The notes: generated by a model not told the origin, from the sequence alone. A DNA stretch of 64,000 nucleotides from Bradyrhizobium daqingense (GCF_021044685.1 NZ_CP088014.1:7798001-7862000); one strand, 5' to 3'; shown: positions 1 to 8,587, counted from the stretch's first letter. Made by a program: numbers and translations.

Positions 1-1405
1 GGTTCACCTGGCGTCCAGACCGGTCAACCCACCCCGAGCCTGGTTGTTCATAAATCGTCTGGGCTCCGTCCGAAGTCAATTGATCAAGCGTACGGCCCGC
101 ATTCGACTGCGTCACCTTGAGATTGTTCTTACCGTCAAAGCGGTCTCCAAGCCCTTCGACGACCATGGCATTGTCGCCGTTAGTAATGGTCAGCTTCGAG
201 GCCATCGTTTTGCCCTTGCCGATATCAACGGTGTCGACAGTAATCTTCGTGCCGTCGTCGAGCTGGAAAGTCATGTTCTTCTTGAAGTCAAAGTCGACCT
301 TGCCGTCACCGTCGGCATCGACGTGGGGATCGCCTTTAATCGAGGTGATCTTGCCTGTTTGACTGTTACGAATGAGCACTGTTCCGTCATTTTCGTCGAC
401 CAAGATCGAATACTTATCACCAAGCTTGATCTCAGCCTTGCCGTCCCTGACCTCATGTGACCACACTGGCGCCGGCTGAGAAGACTGCGTGGGCACCTGG
501 GCAGCCGCAACAGGCACCATCGCAAGAGGCGGCGGCGGAGGAGGAACGAAGAAGACGGGCGCCGTAGAGGTGGGCGCTCCGCTTGCATACTGGTAGTTGC
601 CCGGCCCACGCCCTTGCTCGCCGTCGTCGATACTCGCCTGATTCACGGCGCGTCCGGCGCCATCGACCCATCCCTGTCCACTCTCATGGATCGTTTGGGC
701 ACCATCAGACGTCAACTCGTCAAGGGTCATCCCAGCGTTGGACTGCGTCACCCTCAGATTGTTTTTGCCATCCTTGTCGTCGCCGAGCCCCTCGACAACG
801 ATCGCGTTGTGGCCGTTCGTAATCGTAAGCTTTGAAGAGATGGCCTGGCCATTGCCGTAGTCGACATTATTCACAGTAATCTTCGTGCCGTCGTCGAGCT
901 GAAACGTCATATCCTTCTTGAAATCGAAGTCATCCTTGCCGTCTCCGTCGGCATCAACGTGCGGGTCGCCATGAATGACCGTGACATGGCCGGTCTGGTT
1001 GTTGCGGACTGTCCACGTGCCATCCTTCTCATTGGCCGTAATCGTATACTTGTCCCCAAGGTTGATCGTGGCCTTGCCATCCTTGACCTCATGCGTCCAC
1101 ACCGGATCCACAGCAGGCTCGGCATTCTGATTCAGCTGGCTCATCAGCATGGTGGAAGGAGGAGGCGCCATCATGTACGCCTGCGTCGTAACGACGGCTG
1201 GCGCCACGACGACCGGAACGACACTCCCAACGGCCGTACCGACGAGGGCTGGTGAGGCTACCGGCAAGTACTGGTAGCTCGCCGGGGCATATTGCCCCAA
1301 CATGGCGTTGAAGGTGGGAGTGACAACAGCGCCCTCCGGCGCCACTCCGTTCATCGAGTCGGGCGCACCCACCACTGGCAGGCCGGCCACGGGAAGATAC
1401 TGCAT
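1..1405 (-). CDS. nopE: NopE-type T3SS effector with two self-cleaving DUF1521 domains (partial, 3' end outside window)
   Basis: The frame opens at an ATG at 1403-1405 and runs off the left edge after 468 codons with no stop. It has a Pro/Ala/Val-rich N terminus, then two homologous domains (roughly residues 110-230 and 315-455) separated by a proline-rich linker. Each domain contains the sequence GDPHVDADGDGK, at about 970-935 and 334-299, followed by FDFKK and TFQLDDGTKITV. This is the DUF1521 / metal-ion-inducible autocleavage domain known from B. japonicum NopE1 and NopE2, which cleaves between D and P of GDPH in the presence of calcium. NopE1 is about 500 residues, so little should be missing. 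The gene runs divergently from the T3SS operon and has its own tts box at about 1620-1654. NopE1 versus NopE2 cannot be decided here. Confidence 0.88.
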   Translation of the reverse strand, partial: MQYLPVAGLPVVGAPDSMNGVAPEGAVVTPTFNAMLGQYAPASYQYLPVASPALVGTAVGSVVPVVVAPAVVTTQAYMMAPPPSTMLMSQLNQNAEPAVDPVWTHEVKDGKATINLGDKYTITANEKDGTWTVRNNQTGHVTVIHGDPHVDADGDGKDDFDFKKDMTFQLDDGTKITVNNVDYGNGQAISSKLTITNGHNAIVVEGLGDDKDGKNNLRVTQSNAGMTLDELTSDGAQTIHESGQGWVDGAGRAVNQASIDDGEQGRGPGNYQYASGAPTSTAPVFFVPPPPPPLAMVPVAAAQVPTQSSQPAPVWSHEVRDGKAEIKLGDKYSILVDENDGTVLIRNSQTGKITSIKGDPHVDADGDGKVDFDFKKNMTFQLDDGTKITVDTVDIGKGKTMASKLTITNGDNAMVVEGLGDRFDGKNNLKVTQSNAGRTLDQLTSDGAQTIYEQPGSGWVDRSGRQVN

Positions 1406-1619
1406 TTAGTTCACTCCTGTTGCATAGACGACATCTGTAAAACTGTGAGCGTTACGCGCATAGTCACCCAAGATCCGCCGCTTCAGATCTGCATGAGAGC
1501 GCCTGATCAGCTCATCCGAACGAACGACTAATTCCCTTGCCAGAACCGGCAGCCTATGGAGATCCTCTCTCGCCCCATCACCGTAACCGCACGAGCACAT
1601 CACGCGCATTCAACTCACA

Positions 1620-1654
1620 GATACGGTAGCCCGAACACCTGTCGAAAAGCTGAC
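1620..1654 (-). promoter_or_regulatory. tts box upstream of nopE
   Basis: On the minus strand 1654-1641 reads GTCAGCTTTTCGAC, followed by AGGTG and a less conserved tail. This matches the 5' half of the rhizobial tts box, the TtsI binding site. It lies about 235 bp from the nopE start in the right orientation. Confidence 0.75.
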
Positions 1655-2221
1655 GATGATCAGCGAGCCAAGCCGCACGCACTTTGGCATCGATCGGATG
1701 TCCGAAACGCATCCTTCGCTGAACGTATCGCAAGATTTAATATTCCCTCCTGGCAAGATTCGTCTGGTACCAGCGGTGCTCCCATGTCTTCAGGCAAATG
1801 ACACGACGTTGCCGGTTATCAGCCAATCATCTCATCCTCACCGCAATCAGCGCTCCCGCCGGAACTGCACATCATCTGCGAGGAGCGATCAACAGCTTGA
1901 ACTCTCGCTGCATTTTCCCAAACATCAAGACTTCGCGAAAGGTGAGCTTTCGCAAGCCGCCATCTTAGCCAAACGGGACAAGCGAGGGCTGAGATCCGCA
2001 CGGCTCGATGACCTTATCCCGCTTCCGTGCTCCACCCTGCAAGCCACGCGCCTGCGAAGGTTCCGCCAAGTCAAATCATTCCTGAACGCGCAGCTAAGCA
2101 CGGCTCAACTCGCCTTCATCCAAGCCGGCTATAGGGCGCCGCTGGGAGCGACAGGGCGATCCGATGATTGCGAGCAGATGCAAGCCTGCCGCAAAATATC
2201 ACTCGCCTCAACGTGAGGCTC
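1655..2221. other. Intergenic region between divergent nopE and the T3SS operon
   Basis: I see no convincing gene. A 186-codon open frame on the plus strand (1656-2216) has no recognisable domain and no clear ribosome-binding site, and it ends against the tts box of nopC. The stretch mainly holds the two divergent tts boxes at its ends. Confidence 0.5.
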
Positions 2222-2255
2222 GTCAGCTTTTCGAAAGCTAGCGCCCCTAGCATGA
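2222..2255 (+). promoter_or_regulatory. tts box of the nopC-nopA-sctD-rhcV operon
   Basis: The sequence starts GTCAGCTTTTCGAAAGCTAG and continues to CCCCTAGCATGAG. It is the best tts box in the window, complete in both halves. It lies about 60-90 bp before nopC, as expected for activation by TtsI after flavonoid/NodD1 induction. Confidence 0.9.
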
Positions 2256-2313
2256 GGCCGCTGAAGCTAGGCGAACAGTCGTCTGCGCAACAAGACGAAC
2301 ATAGGAGAACGCA

Positions 2314-2622
2314 ATGATCGGAGAAATGATTGGAAGCGCCGCCGGCGGTTACCTAGGCGGCCCGGCCGGAGCGGCAATTGGTTCGGCACTGGGCGGGACC
2401 GTGGACAAGGTCTTTGACAAGGTGGTCCACACCTTGGTGCCCGACGAGGGTCACCATGATAAGGCCGAAGACCACAAAGACGCCGGCGAAAAGACCGAGG
2501 TGCAATCCAAGCACGAGACTGCCTGCAAGAGCCCGGAGCTGAACCTCGGGCTCAGCACGCTCGGCGGTACGCCCATGTTCCTTTCCATTCCTGCGATCGT
2601 CTCGCCGGCCCGCACCTCGTAA
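2314..2622 (+). CDS. nopC: NopC, secreted T3SS protein
   Basis: This 102-residue protein begins MIGEMIGSAAGGYLGGPAG. The Gly/Ala-rich N terminus (residues 1-30) is followed by an acidic and His/Lys-rich centre and a short C-terminal tail. A ribosome-binding site (AGGAGAAC) sits just before the ATG. Size, composition and position immediately before nopA and directly behind a tts box match NopC of NGR234 and B. japonicum, a small protein secreted by the rhizobial T3SS. The identification rests on gene order as much as on sequence, since NopC proteins are short and variable. Confidence 0.75.
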   Translation: MIGEMIGSAAGGYLGGPAGAAIGSALGGTVDKVFDKVVHTLVPDEGHHDKAEDHKDAGEKTEVQSKHETACKSPELNLGLSTLGGTPMFLSIPAIVSPARTS

Positions 2623-2664
2623 CAAATCAGAACCAGCGTTATCCCAAAAGAAAGGCAAATAGAC

Positions 2665-2856
2665 ATGGCGGTTGACAATGTTGGCGGAAATGGCGGCGCT
2701 GCTGGTGCCCAGCAGACCGGCGATAGCGGCTTCCAGAACCAGATGGCTGAATTCGAGCGTGTGAGCCAGAAGGTTCAGGCCCAGGCCGTGGCAATGCGCA
2801 GAATTACGACCGAACTCTCGTCCGAGAAGAAGGTCGCCGACGAGCGCGTCCAGTAA
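2665..2856 (+). CDS. nopA: NopA, probable T3SS needle/pilus subunit (SctF-like)
   Basis: This 63-residue protein begins MAVDNVGGNGGAAGAQQTGD. A Gly/Ala/Asn-rich start is followed by one amphipathic helix (about residues 27-60) rich in Gln, Val, Arg and Glu. A helical hairpin-like subunit of about 7 kDa with no cysteine and no signal peptide is typical of needle or pilus proteins, and NopA has this size in NGR234 and Bradyrhizobium. It is 42 bp after nopC and before sctD, the conserved order. A strong hairpin follows at 2924-2948 and may favour high nopA expression over downstream genes. Confidence 0.75.
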   Translation: MAVDNVGGNGGAAGAQQTGDSGFQNQMAEFERVSQKVQAQAVAMRRITTELSSEKKVADERVQ

Positions 2857-2923
2857 TTCTGCAAGACGGGTGGCTCACCGCAGTTGCTACCGTCGCCGCG
2901 CTGTGAATGACGAAGTCTGGATG

Positions 2924-2948
2924 AGCCGTACGGCACCGCCGTACGGCT
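2924..2948 (+). terminator. Perfect inverted repeat between nopA and sctD (attenuator or mRNA-stabilising hairpin)
   Basis: AGCCGTACGGC (2924-2934) pairs with GCCGTACGGCT (2938-2948) around a 3-nt loop. A short pyrimidine stretch but no real T-run follows. It could partly terminate transcription or protect the 3' end of the nopC-nopA message, which would set needle protein above structural proteins. Confidence 0.7.
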
Positions 2949-2972
2949 TCTCTCGTTATTCGGGGGATTATC

Positions 2973-3866
2973 GTGAACGACTCTGTTTCGCTTGAGTTCG
3001 AGGTGCTTTCGGGGGTCTATACCGGGCTCAAAGGAAAGACGGCGGGCGGCGAGAGCATTGTGGGCAGCGGCCTCGATGCGGACATGATCTTCGTTGAACA
3101 AGGGCTCGAACCGCATCATCTTCGCGTCATCCCGCAGCGCGATTCGATCGAGCTCGAAGCGCTCGCTGCCAGAATCAGCATTGACCGTCACGCTAGCATT
3201 GCAACAGGTGAGCGCGTCAGAGTGCCGCTTCCCGCGATCATTCATGCCGGCGCGATGTCCATCCGCTGGTCGGCAGAGGATTTCCAACCAATTGCTTCGA
3301 GCAAGCGATCTCGCCGCTCGATCGTGGCACTCAGCCTGATCTTGCTCAGCTCTGTCGCGATCGGCACCGTCTCAATCATCTTTGCCCCCGGCGATAGGGC
3401 GGTGGCGCCAAGCACCGGATCATCGCACGCGGTCGAAATTGCCGCTAAACCAACCGTCGATCATTTTGACGCGAGAGCTGCTGATGAAATGGCCGCATCA
3501 CTGCGCCAACAGATCGAACGAGAGGGCCTTCCTGACGTCAAGATCGGGCACGGGCCCGGCGTCGTGACCGCGGAAGGGACGATTGCGCCGGACCTCGTCG
3601 CAAAATGGAAAGAAATCCAGCAATGGTTCGATCGTCAAAGCAATGGTACCCCGACCCTTGTGAACGCTGTCGCGGTGAAAGAGGAAAAGATGCCGTCTTC
3701 GATTGCTGTCCAAGCCGTCTGGCGCGGAAGCGAACCTTATCTGCTTATTGCCGGGCAGAAGTATTTCGTCGGCGCGCTCTTAAGTAATGGATGGACCGTT
3801 GATCGAATCGAGGATGGACGAGTTCTGCTCAGCCGCAACGGCCGATCTGCCGCTTTGCCCTATTAA
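2973..3866 (+). CDS. sctD: SctD/YscD-like inner-membrane ring protein of the T3SS
   Basis: This 297-residue protein starts at GTG after GGGGGA. Residues 1-105 form an FHA-like cytoplasmic domain (SLEFEVLSGVYTGLKG, then a VGSGLDADMIF segment and an LEPHHLRV segment). One transmembrane helix follows at about residues 112-136, then a periplasmic region with a BON/ring-building-like repeat (VKIGHGPGVVTAEGTI) and a C-terminal segment. This is the layout of SctD (YscD, PrgH, EscD). In rhizobia the gene lies between nopA and the export-gate gene. SctD forms the outer of the two inner-membrane rings. Confidence 0.82.
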   Translation: MNDSVSLEFEVLSGVYTGLKGKTAGGESIVGSGLDADMIFVEQGLEPHHLRVIPQRDSIELEALAARISIDRHASIATGERVRVPLPAIIHAGAMSIRWSAEDFQPIASSKRSRRSIVALSLILLSSVAIGTVSIIFAPGDRAVAPSTGSSHAVEIAAKPTVDHFDARAADEMAASLRQQIEREGLPDVKIGHGPGVVTAEGTIAPDLVAKWKEIQQWFDRQSNGTPTLVNAVAVKEEKMPSSIAVQAVWRGSEPYLLIAGQKYFVGALLSNGWTVDRIEDGRVLLSRNGRSAALPY

Positions 3867-3899
3867 GGTCTCTACCCTGCAAAAGAGAAGGAGAAGGCT

Positions 3900-4436
3900 A
3901 TGGCTAGGCTGCCTCAGAACTCCGTAGGGCCCGGCAACTCATCGCAGGGGTTAGATGCGGGCCAGCACGCACCAGTCATCGGCTCGCCTCCTTCGCGAGG
4001 TGATAAGCTCGAAGTCGGAGGCGCCCATGCGGATAGCGGCACGAAGCGGGCGTCGTGGCAGGATGCGGCTTCGTATGATCTGCCAATTGATGGCGCGAGC
4101 GAAGCGGCGCTCGGGGTCGATTCCGTCGGCGCCATCTCACGCGTCACTTTATTCGAAAGCGAAGCAGGAGCGAATGAGGTAGATGCACGCGCGAGATTGG
4201 CTTCGCTTTATGGTCCCAATCTGTCCCGCGGACTACTCTCCTTCGTAGTTCCGCGCCTTCGTCATCCCGACGTACTGCGCGCTGACAAGCATGGTGTTCT
4301 TCTGGAACGCTTGACGCGAACATTGGAGGCGACGCCGGAAGACAAGACGGCGCGAGAGTGCTTGGCAATCCTGCAGCAGGAGCTGCAGCGGTTACTAATG
4401 CTCCGACAAAACCAAAACAGCTTAATCAAGGGTTAG
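3900..4436 (+). CDS. Probable SctX (YscX-like) T3SS protein
   Basis: This 178-residue protein has a polar, probably disordered N-terminal half (residues 1-90) and a helical C-terminal half. The last 75 residues (LYGPNLSRGLLSF, then LLERL, RECLAILQQELQRLL and the final SLIKG) line up by eye with the C terminus of Yersinia YscX (LYPTAQSKRSLWDF ... LLKCQQDDDRLL ... HKV). Three bases separate its stop from the next gene, a TPR protein in the position of YscY, which is followed by sctV. In Yersinia yscX-yscY-yscV have the same order, and YscX and YscY form a chaperone-substrate pair that docks on YscV. The alignment is from memory, so the call is an inference. The extra N-terminal 50-60 residues compared with YscX are unusual. 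Confidence 0.6.
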   Translation: MARLPQNSVGPGNSSQGLDAGQHAPVIGSPPSRGDKLEVGGAHADSGTKRASWQDAASYDLPIDGASEAALGVDSVGAISRVTLFESEAGANEVDARARLASLYGPNLSRGLLSFVVPRLRHPDVLRADKHGVLLERLTRTLEATPEDKTARECLAILQQELQRLLMLRQNQNSLIKG

Positions 4437-4438
4437 CC

Positions 4439-4867
4439 ATGGCCGATCCTGATGGATTGCATCGCGTCGCCGTTCCCCTGGCTCCAGGAGTCTCAAAATC
4501 CGGCGATATTCCGTCGATCTCCGGGCCAGAGCGCGACCTGCTTTGCGCACTCTCATATGTCCATCTCGCGTGCGGGCAGAGCGCACACAGCCTGGCTCTG
4601 TTGCGAATTGCAGCTCGCGAGCATTCCAACGACGTCGGTCTACTCCGCATTCTAGCCTACACGCTCATCGCCGAGGGCCTCGGCGAGGAAGCACTCCATG
4701 TGCTGGACCGGCTGGACGCACTTGATACGCAACCCTCTTCTCGCATACCGATGACGCTGTTGCGCAGTCACGCGCTACGGCACGCTGGCCGCATGGCCGA
4801 GGCTCGCGAGGTCTTCCAGACCTATGTGTCATTGCGCGCGAGTACAGCCCTCATCCGAAAGCAATAG
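4439..4867 (+). CDS. TPR-type T3SS chaperone, probable SctY (YscY-like)
   Basis: The ATG at 4439 gives 142 residues and leaves 3 bp after the upstream gene; an upstream in-frame start at 4358 would overlap it. From residue 25 the protein is a run of TPR-like helices (ERDLLCALSYVHLACGQSAH, LALLRIAAREHSND, VGLLRILAYTLIAEGLGEEA, LHVLDRL, then LRSHALRHAGRMAEAREVF). No signal peptide or membrane segment is seen, so it should be cytoplasmic. Its place between an SctX-like gene and sctV matches YscY, the TPR chaperone of YscX. A generic TPR chaperone is the alternative. Confidence 0.65.
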   Translation: MADPDGLHRVAVPLAPGVSKSGDIPSISGPERDLLCALSYVHLACGQSAHSLALLRIAAREHSNDVGLLRILAYTLIAEGLGEEALHVLDRLDALDTQPSSRIPMTLLRSHALRHAGRMAEAREVFQTYVSLRASTALIRKQ

Positions 4868-4876
4868 GGATCTATC

Positions 4877-6976
4877 ATGGCTAACACCTTGCGCGGCTTT
4901 GTCGTGCGCGCTCCGGCCCACCCGGATTTCATGGTTGCCTTGATGCTGCTTCTAGCGATCGGCATGATGATCATGCCAATCCCAATCATCGTGATCGACA
5001 TGCTGATCGGCTTCAATCTTGGCTTTGCCATATTGCTGCTGATGGTTGCCCTCTATCTCAGCACACCGCTTGATTTCTCGTCCTTGCCGGGCGTCATCCT
5101 GATCTCCACCGTATTTCGGCTGGCGCTGACGATTGCAACAACACGGCTGATCCTCGCCGAAGGCGACGCGGGCAGCATCATTCACACCTTCGGCGACTTC
5201 GTCATTTCAGGGAATATTGCGGTCGGAATTGTCATATTCTTGATCGTGACCATGGTCCAATTCATGGTTCTTGCCAAGGGTGCCGAACGCGTCGCAGAGG
5301 TGTCTGCGCGCTTCACGCTTGACGCGCTACCAGGCAAGCAGATGGCGATCGATGCGGAGCTACGCAACAGCCACATCGATCAACACGAAGCACGCCGCCG
5401 ACGTGCCGCCTTGGAACAAGAGAGTCAGCTTCATGGCGCTATGGATGGTGCCATGAAGTTCGTTAAGGGAGACGCGATCGCCGGGCTGATCGTGATCTGC
5501 ATCAATATGCTTGGCGGAATAAGCATCGGCCTGCTCTCCAAGGGCATGTCGCTCGATGAAGCGCTGCATCAATATACTCTTTTGACGATTGGTGATGCGC
5601 TCATTTCGCAGATTCCGGCGCTGCTGCTGTCAATTACCGCCGCGACCATTGTCACGCGCGTCAACGGACCCTCCAAACTCAGACTCGGCGCCGATATCGT
5701 TCACCAACTTACCGCAAGTACGGAGGCACTTAGGCTAGCCGCTTGCGTCTTGGTATTCATGGGGCTCGTTCCTGGCTTTCCTTTGCCCCCGTTTGCCGTG
5801 CTGGCCGTCCTGTTCGCTGCCGCAAGCTACGTCAAGGTCGGCCCCAAAGACGACAAGCCTGCCGCCAAAATAGGAGCTAGCGCCGCGGCATCGGCGCCGG
5901 TTCCTGCAGCGGTCCAAAAGCAGGCCGCACATGCGGAAGCGCTTCCGATCGCGTTGTTCCTTGCACCAAACCTGACGGATTCGATCGACAAAGACGAGCT
6001 GGAAGAGAGCATTTCGCGTGTTTCAAGGCTCGTGTCGGCGGACCTTGGCATCACCATTCCGCGGATCCCTGCCCAGATTGGCGACAGCTTGTCCTCGTCG
6101 CAGTTCAGGGTCGATGTCGATAGTGTGCCAGTTGAGCGTGATGTGATCAATCCCGGGCACTTGGCACTCAACGACGATGTCGCGAACATCGAATTGAGCG
6201 GCATCCCCTTTCAACAAGACCCTGAAACGAATCGGGTCTGGATCGAAGAACGGCATGCAGCGGCTCTCAAGGCCGCCGGAATCGGATATCATCGGCTAAG
6301 CGAAGTTCTTGCCTTACGTCTCCATTCCACATTGACGCGCTTTGCACAGCGCCTGGTCGGTATTCAGGAAACCCGCCAATTGCTCGCTCGGATGGAGCAG
6401 GAATACCCTGATCTGGTGAAGGAGGTACTGCGTACGGCCACCGTCCCTCGGATCGCCGAGGTCCTGCGCCGCTTGCTCGATGAAGGCATTCCAATCCGCA
6501 ATACCCGCTTGCTTCTGGAGGCATTGGCAGAATGGAGCGAGCGCGAGCAAAACGCCGTCCTGCTCACCGAGTATGTTCGTGCTACCTTAAAACGCCAAAT
6601 CTGCTTCCGGTATGCTAATGCCCATCGCGTCGTGGTCGCCTTTATCATCGAGCGTGAGAGCGAGGAAATCATCCGCGGCGCAGTACGGGAAACGGCCGTA
6701 GGCCCATATCTCGTCTTGGATGAATGGCAGAGCGAAAAGCTGCTTGCACAATTTCGTCAGATTCATGCGACCATCGCGCAAAGTAAGAGCCAGCCTGTCG
6801 TCCTCGGTTCGATGGATATCCGGCGTTTCGTGCGCGGTTTTCTCACGCGCAACGGAATCGACTTGCCTGTTCTGTCCTATCAAGATCTCGCCGCGGACTT
6901 CACGGTCCGGCCGATCGGATCCGTCAAGCTTCCAAAGGCGCCTTCCTCAGGAGGGCTCCTAACAGCTGCAAGCTAA
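4877..6976 (+). CDS. rhcV: RhcV, T3SS export-gate protein (SctV/FlhA family)
   Basis: At 699 residues it has the usual length of the FHIPEP family. Residues 18-140 and 200-330 hold about eight hydrophobic segments (for example GMMIMPIPIIVIDMLIGFNL, FVISGNIAVGIVIFLIVTMV). The conserved cytoplasmic loop between them carries LPGKQMAIDAELR and RRRRAALEQES. The large C-terminal cytosolic domain (about 360-699) forms the nonameric ring that receives substrates and chaperones. In the C-terminal domain PRIAEVLRRLLDEGIPIRN is characteristic. It starts 9 bp after the sctY-like gene and is clearly co-transcribed with the tts-box operon. No lesion is seen. Confidence 0.95.
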   Translation: MANTLRGFVVRAPAHPDFMVALMLLLAIGMMIMPIPIIVIDMLIGFNLGFAILLLMVALYLSTPLDFSSLPGVILISTVFRLALTIATTRLILAEGDAGSIIHTFGDFVISGNIAVGIVIFLIVTMVQFMVLAKGAERVAEVSARFTLDALPGKQMAIDAELRNSHIDQHEARRRRAALEQESQLHGAMDGAMKFVKGDAIAGLIVICINMLGGISIGLLSKGMSLDEALHQYTLLTIGDALISQIPALLLSITAATIVTRVNGPSKLRLGADIVHQLTASTEALRLAACVLVFMGLVPGFPLPPFAVLAVLFAAASYVKVGPKDDKPAAKIGASAAASAPVPAAVQKQAAHAEALPIALFLAPNLTDSIDKDELEESISRVSRLVSADLGITIPRIPAQIGDSLSSSQFRVDVDSVPVERDVINPGHLALNDDVANIELSGIPFQQDPETNRVWIEERHAAALKAAGIGYHRLSEVLALRLHSTLTRFAQRLVGIQETRQLLARMEQEYPDLVKEVLRTATVPRIAEVLRRLLDEGIPIRNTRLLLEALAEWSEREQNAVLLTEYVRATLKRQICFRYANAHRVVVAFIIERESEEIIRGAVRETAVGPYLVLDEWQSEKLLAQFRQIHATIAQSKSQPVVLGSMDIRRFVRGFLTRNGIDLPVLSYQDLAADFTVRPIGSVKLPKAPSSGGLLTAAS

Positions 6977-7006
6977 GAGTGCGCAGCACTACCTTGTGAG
7001 TAGCCG

Positions 7007-7597
7007 ATGAAATCTAATGACACCAGCTTCCGCCGATATCTGTGCTCCGCCAGTCCAAGGCTGCGGCCGGCTCTGCTTGCGATGCTGACTGTTGTGCTGC
7101 TCGCTGGTTGCGCTACCGCAGACAAACATGGCCTTTCACCGCAGCAGAGGTCCGCATCAGACCTCGCAGACAGCGAAGAGATCGACCCCGCCGCGCGCGA
7201 GCGCATTTCGCACGCGCTTGGCCGAGATGCTGATGAAGGGGCTCTGCGCGACGCATTGAAGCAACAGCCGAACAACATTGATGCGGCTATTCCTCTTGCG
7301 CGAGCCCTGCTGGCACGCAACTGTCCGAATGATGCGCTTGAGGTGCTCGACGGCGTGTTATTGGCAACCCCTGGCGACCTGCGCGCATTAAATGCCAAAG
7401 CAGTTGTTCTCGATCACGAGGGCCGTCATCAGGAAGCCCAAGAGCTATACCGCCAAGCTCTCGCGGCGGAACCTGCAAACCCGATGCTGCGCAACAATTT
7501 CGGACTGTCCCTCGCCCTTCAAGGCAAGATGGACGCCGGCGATGCCAGCGCAGCACCTCAGGCGGGCAGCCGGAAAGCATTGGCTCGTTCAAGATAA
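7007..7597 (+). CDS. TPR lipoprotein at the end of the rhcV operon (y4yS-like)
   Basis: This 196-residue protein has a long N-terminal signal ending in a lipobox, LLAGC, at about residues 31-35, so Cys35 should be lipidated. TPR-like repeats follow at about residues 75-175 (NNIDAAIPLARALLARNCPN, DALEVLDGVLLATPGDLRAL, EGRHQEAQELYRQALAAEPA, NNFGLSLALQGK). It resembles TadD-type pilotin-like TPR lipoproteins and the TPR protein that follows rhcV in NGR234. The repeat ends abruptly at residue 175 and a different low-complexity tail follows, so a late frameshift may have truncated the last TPR. The likely role is outer-membrane assembly or stability of the secretion apparatus. Confidence 0.7.
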   Translation: MKSNDTSFRRYLCSASPRLRPALLAMLTVVLLAGCATADKHGLSPQQRSASDLADSEEIDPAARERISHALGRDADEGALRDALKQQPNNIDAAIPLARALLARNCPNDALEVLDGVLLATPGDLRALNAKAVVLDHEGRHQEAQELYRQALAAEPANPMLRNNFGLSLALQGKMDAGDASAAPQAGSRKALARSR

Positions 7598-7641
7598 GGC
7601 GATCAAGAGCGGGCAGGAATAGCGAAGCGTGATGCTTAGCT

Positions 7642-7673
7642 GTCAGCTTGCCGACAGCTAGGCTTACTATGAG
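7642..7673 (+). promoter_or_regulatory. tts box upstream of the decayed nopP
   Basis: It begins GTCAGCTTGCCGACAGCTAG and ends ACTATGAG, a good tts box one base shorter than the nopC box. It lies about 50-80 bp before the nopP remnant and still looks functional. Confidence 0.8.
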
Positions 7674-7721
7674 CGCGGAACCCCACTCCGGCGCGGCCTC
7701 GCCGACATAACAGGACGTGTT

Positions 7722-8587
7722 ATGTTTCAAAACACTAAAGCTCTATCTAACAGCGAACGTGCGTCCGAGCTCGATGAAATGGGAACGAGCTCGGACGATG
7801 GCTCCCACACGGATAGCCCAAGATTCTTGGATGTATTCTCTGCTCTGAGTTTGGCGCCATCGAGCTGCTCCGTTGATGCATCTTTGGCAGCAGTCCCGCC
7901 ATACGCGCTGGTTGACGAGCGGCCGGTGGTTGAGATCTCAAAATCTTCGTTTGAGAATAAGCTGGCAGATTTTTATGGAGGAGACATAGAGGATATTGCT
8001 GCCAATCCGCAGCGATACTCGCGCTGGGTTTCCGAAAAGGCTCACGCACAGCGGACACTGCATTTCGCTTCGGCACGAAGTCTATTTCGGAGAAATCGTG
8101 CTTTTTCAGCTATCAGCTTGGGAACAAGAGCGTCGGGCTTCTGAGAACGGAACCCGGAGGCCGCATGAGTGAGCTGTTCAAGGGCAACAATGATTAGCGC
8201 CATCAATTTCCTGGACGAGATGAAATCACCTCAACAATAGCTTTCCGGGTTACTCATCCGCTCGTCGAGAACGCGGGCGATATCTTGCTTGAACATCAGC
8301 TCCAGATCGACGGAAACAAACCGCTCGTTCTCTCCCACTCTTCCAATCCGGAAGCGAAAGCCCGCGCGGCAGCGTTGGGCTTTCTTGAGGTTAGTGACTC
8401 GATGATGGTGCTAGATCCCACCAAGCACGATGACAAATGGAAGAACGAAGGCGGCAATTGGCAGCGGGCGGGTAAGCCGCCTTTGTATCTTGCCGCGACT
8501 GAAGACAACAGCGGCAATGCCAAGTATACCGAGAGTGTAGCGAAGCCCGCGAACGATCCGTATGATGAGGAATATGACTTTATGTAG
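7722..8587 (+). pseudogene. nopP: nopP remnant (frameshifted effector gene)
   Basis: The first frame (7722-8144) has the NopP N-terminal signature (PVVEISKSSFENKLADFYGG, then DIEDIAANPQRYSRWVSEKA), parallel to PIVEIDQRSFDRGLRRFLG in the intact copy at 42126-42959. Homology then moves frame near 8090 (FFSYQLGNKSVGLLR), meets a TAG near 8196, and moves again (ITSTIAFRVTHPLVENAGD) into the frame that ends at 8587 with DPYDEEYDFM. At least two frameshifts and a stop therefore break the gene. Its tts box at 7642 is preserved. A short N-terminal product could still be made and secreted. Confidence 0.88.

Noticed and set aside
1656-2216. A 186-codon plus-strand open frame before the nopC tts box
   Set aside because: No ribosome-binding site or family signature; it overlaps the nopE regulatory region and ends at the tts box.
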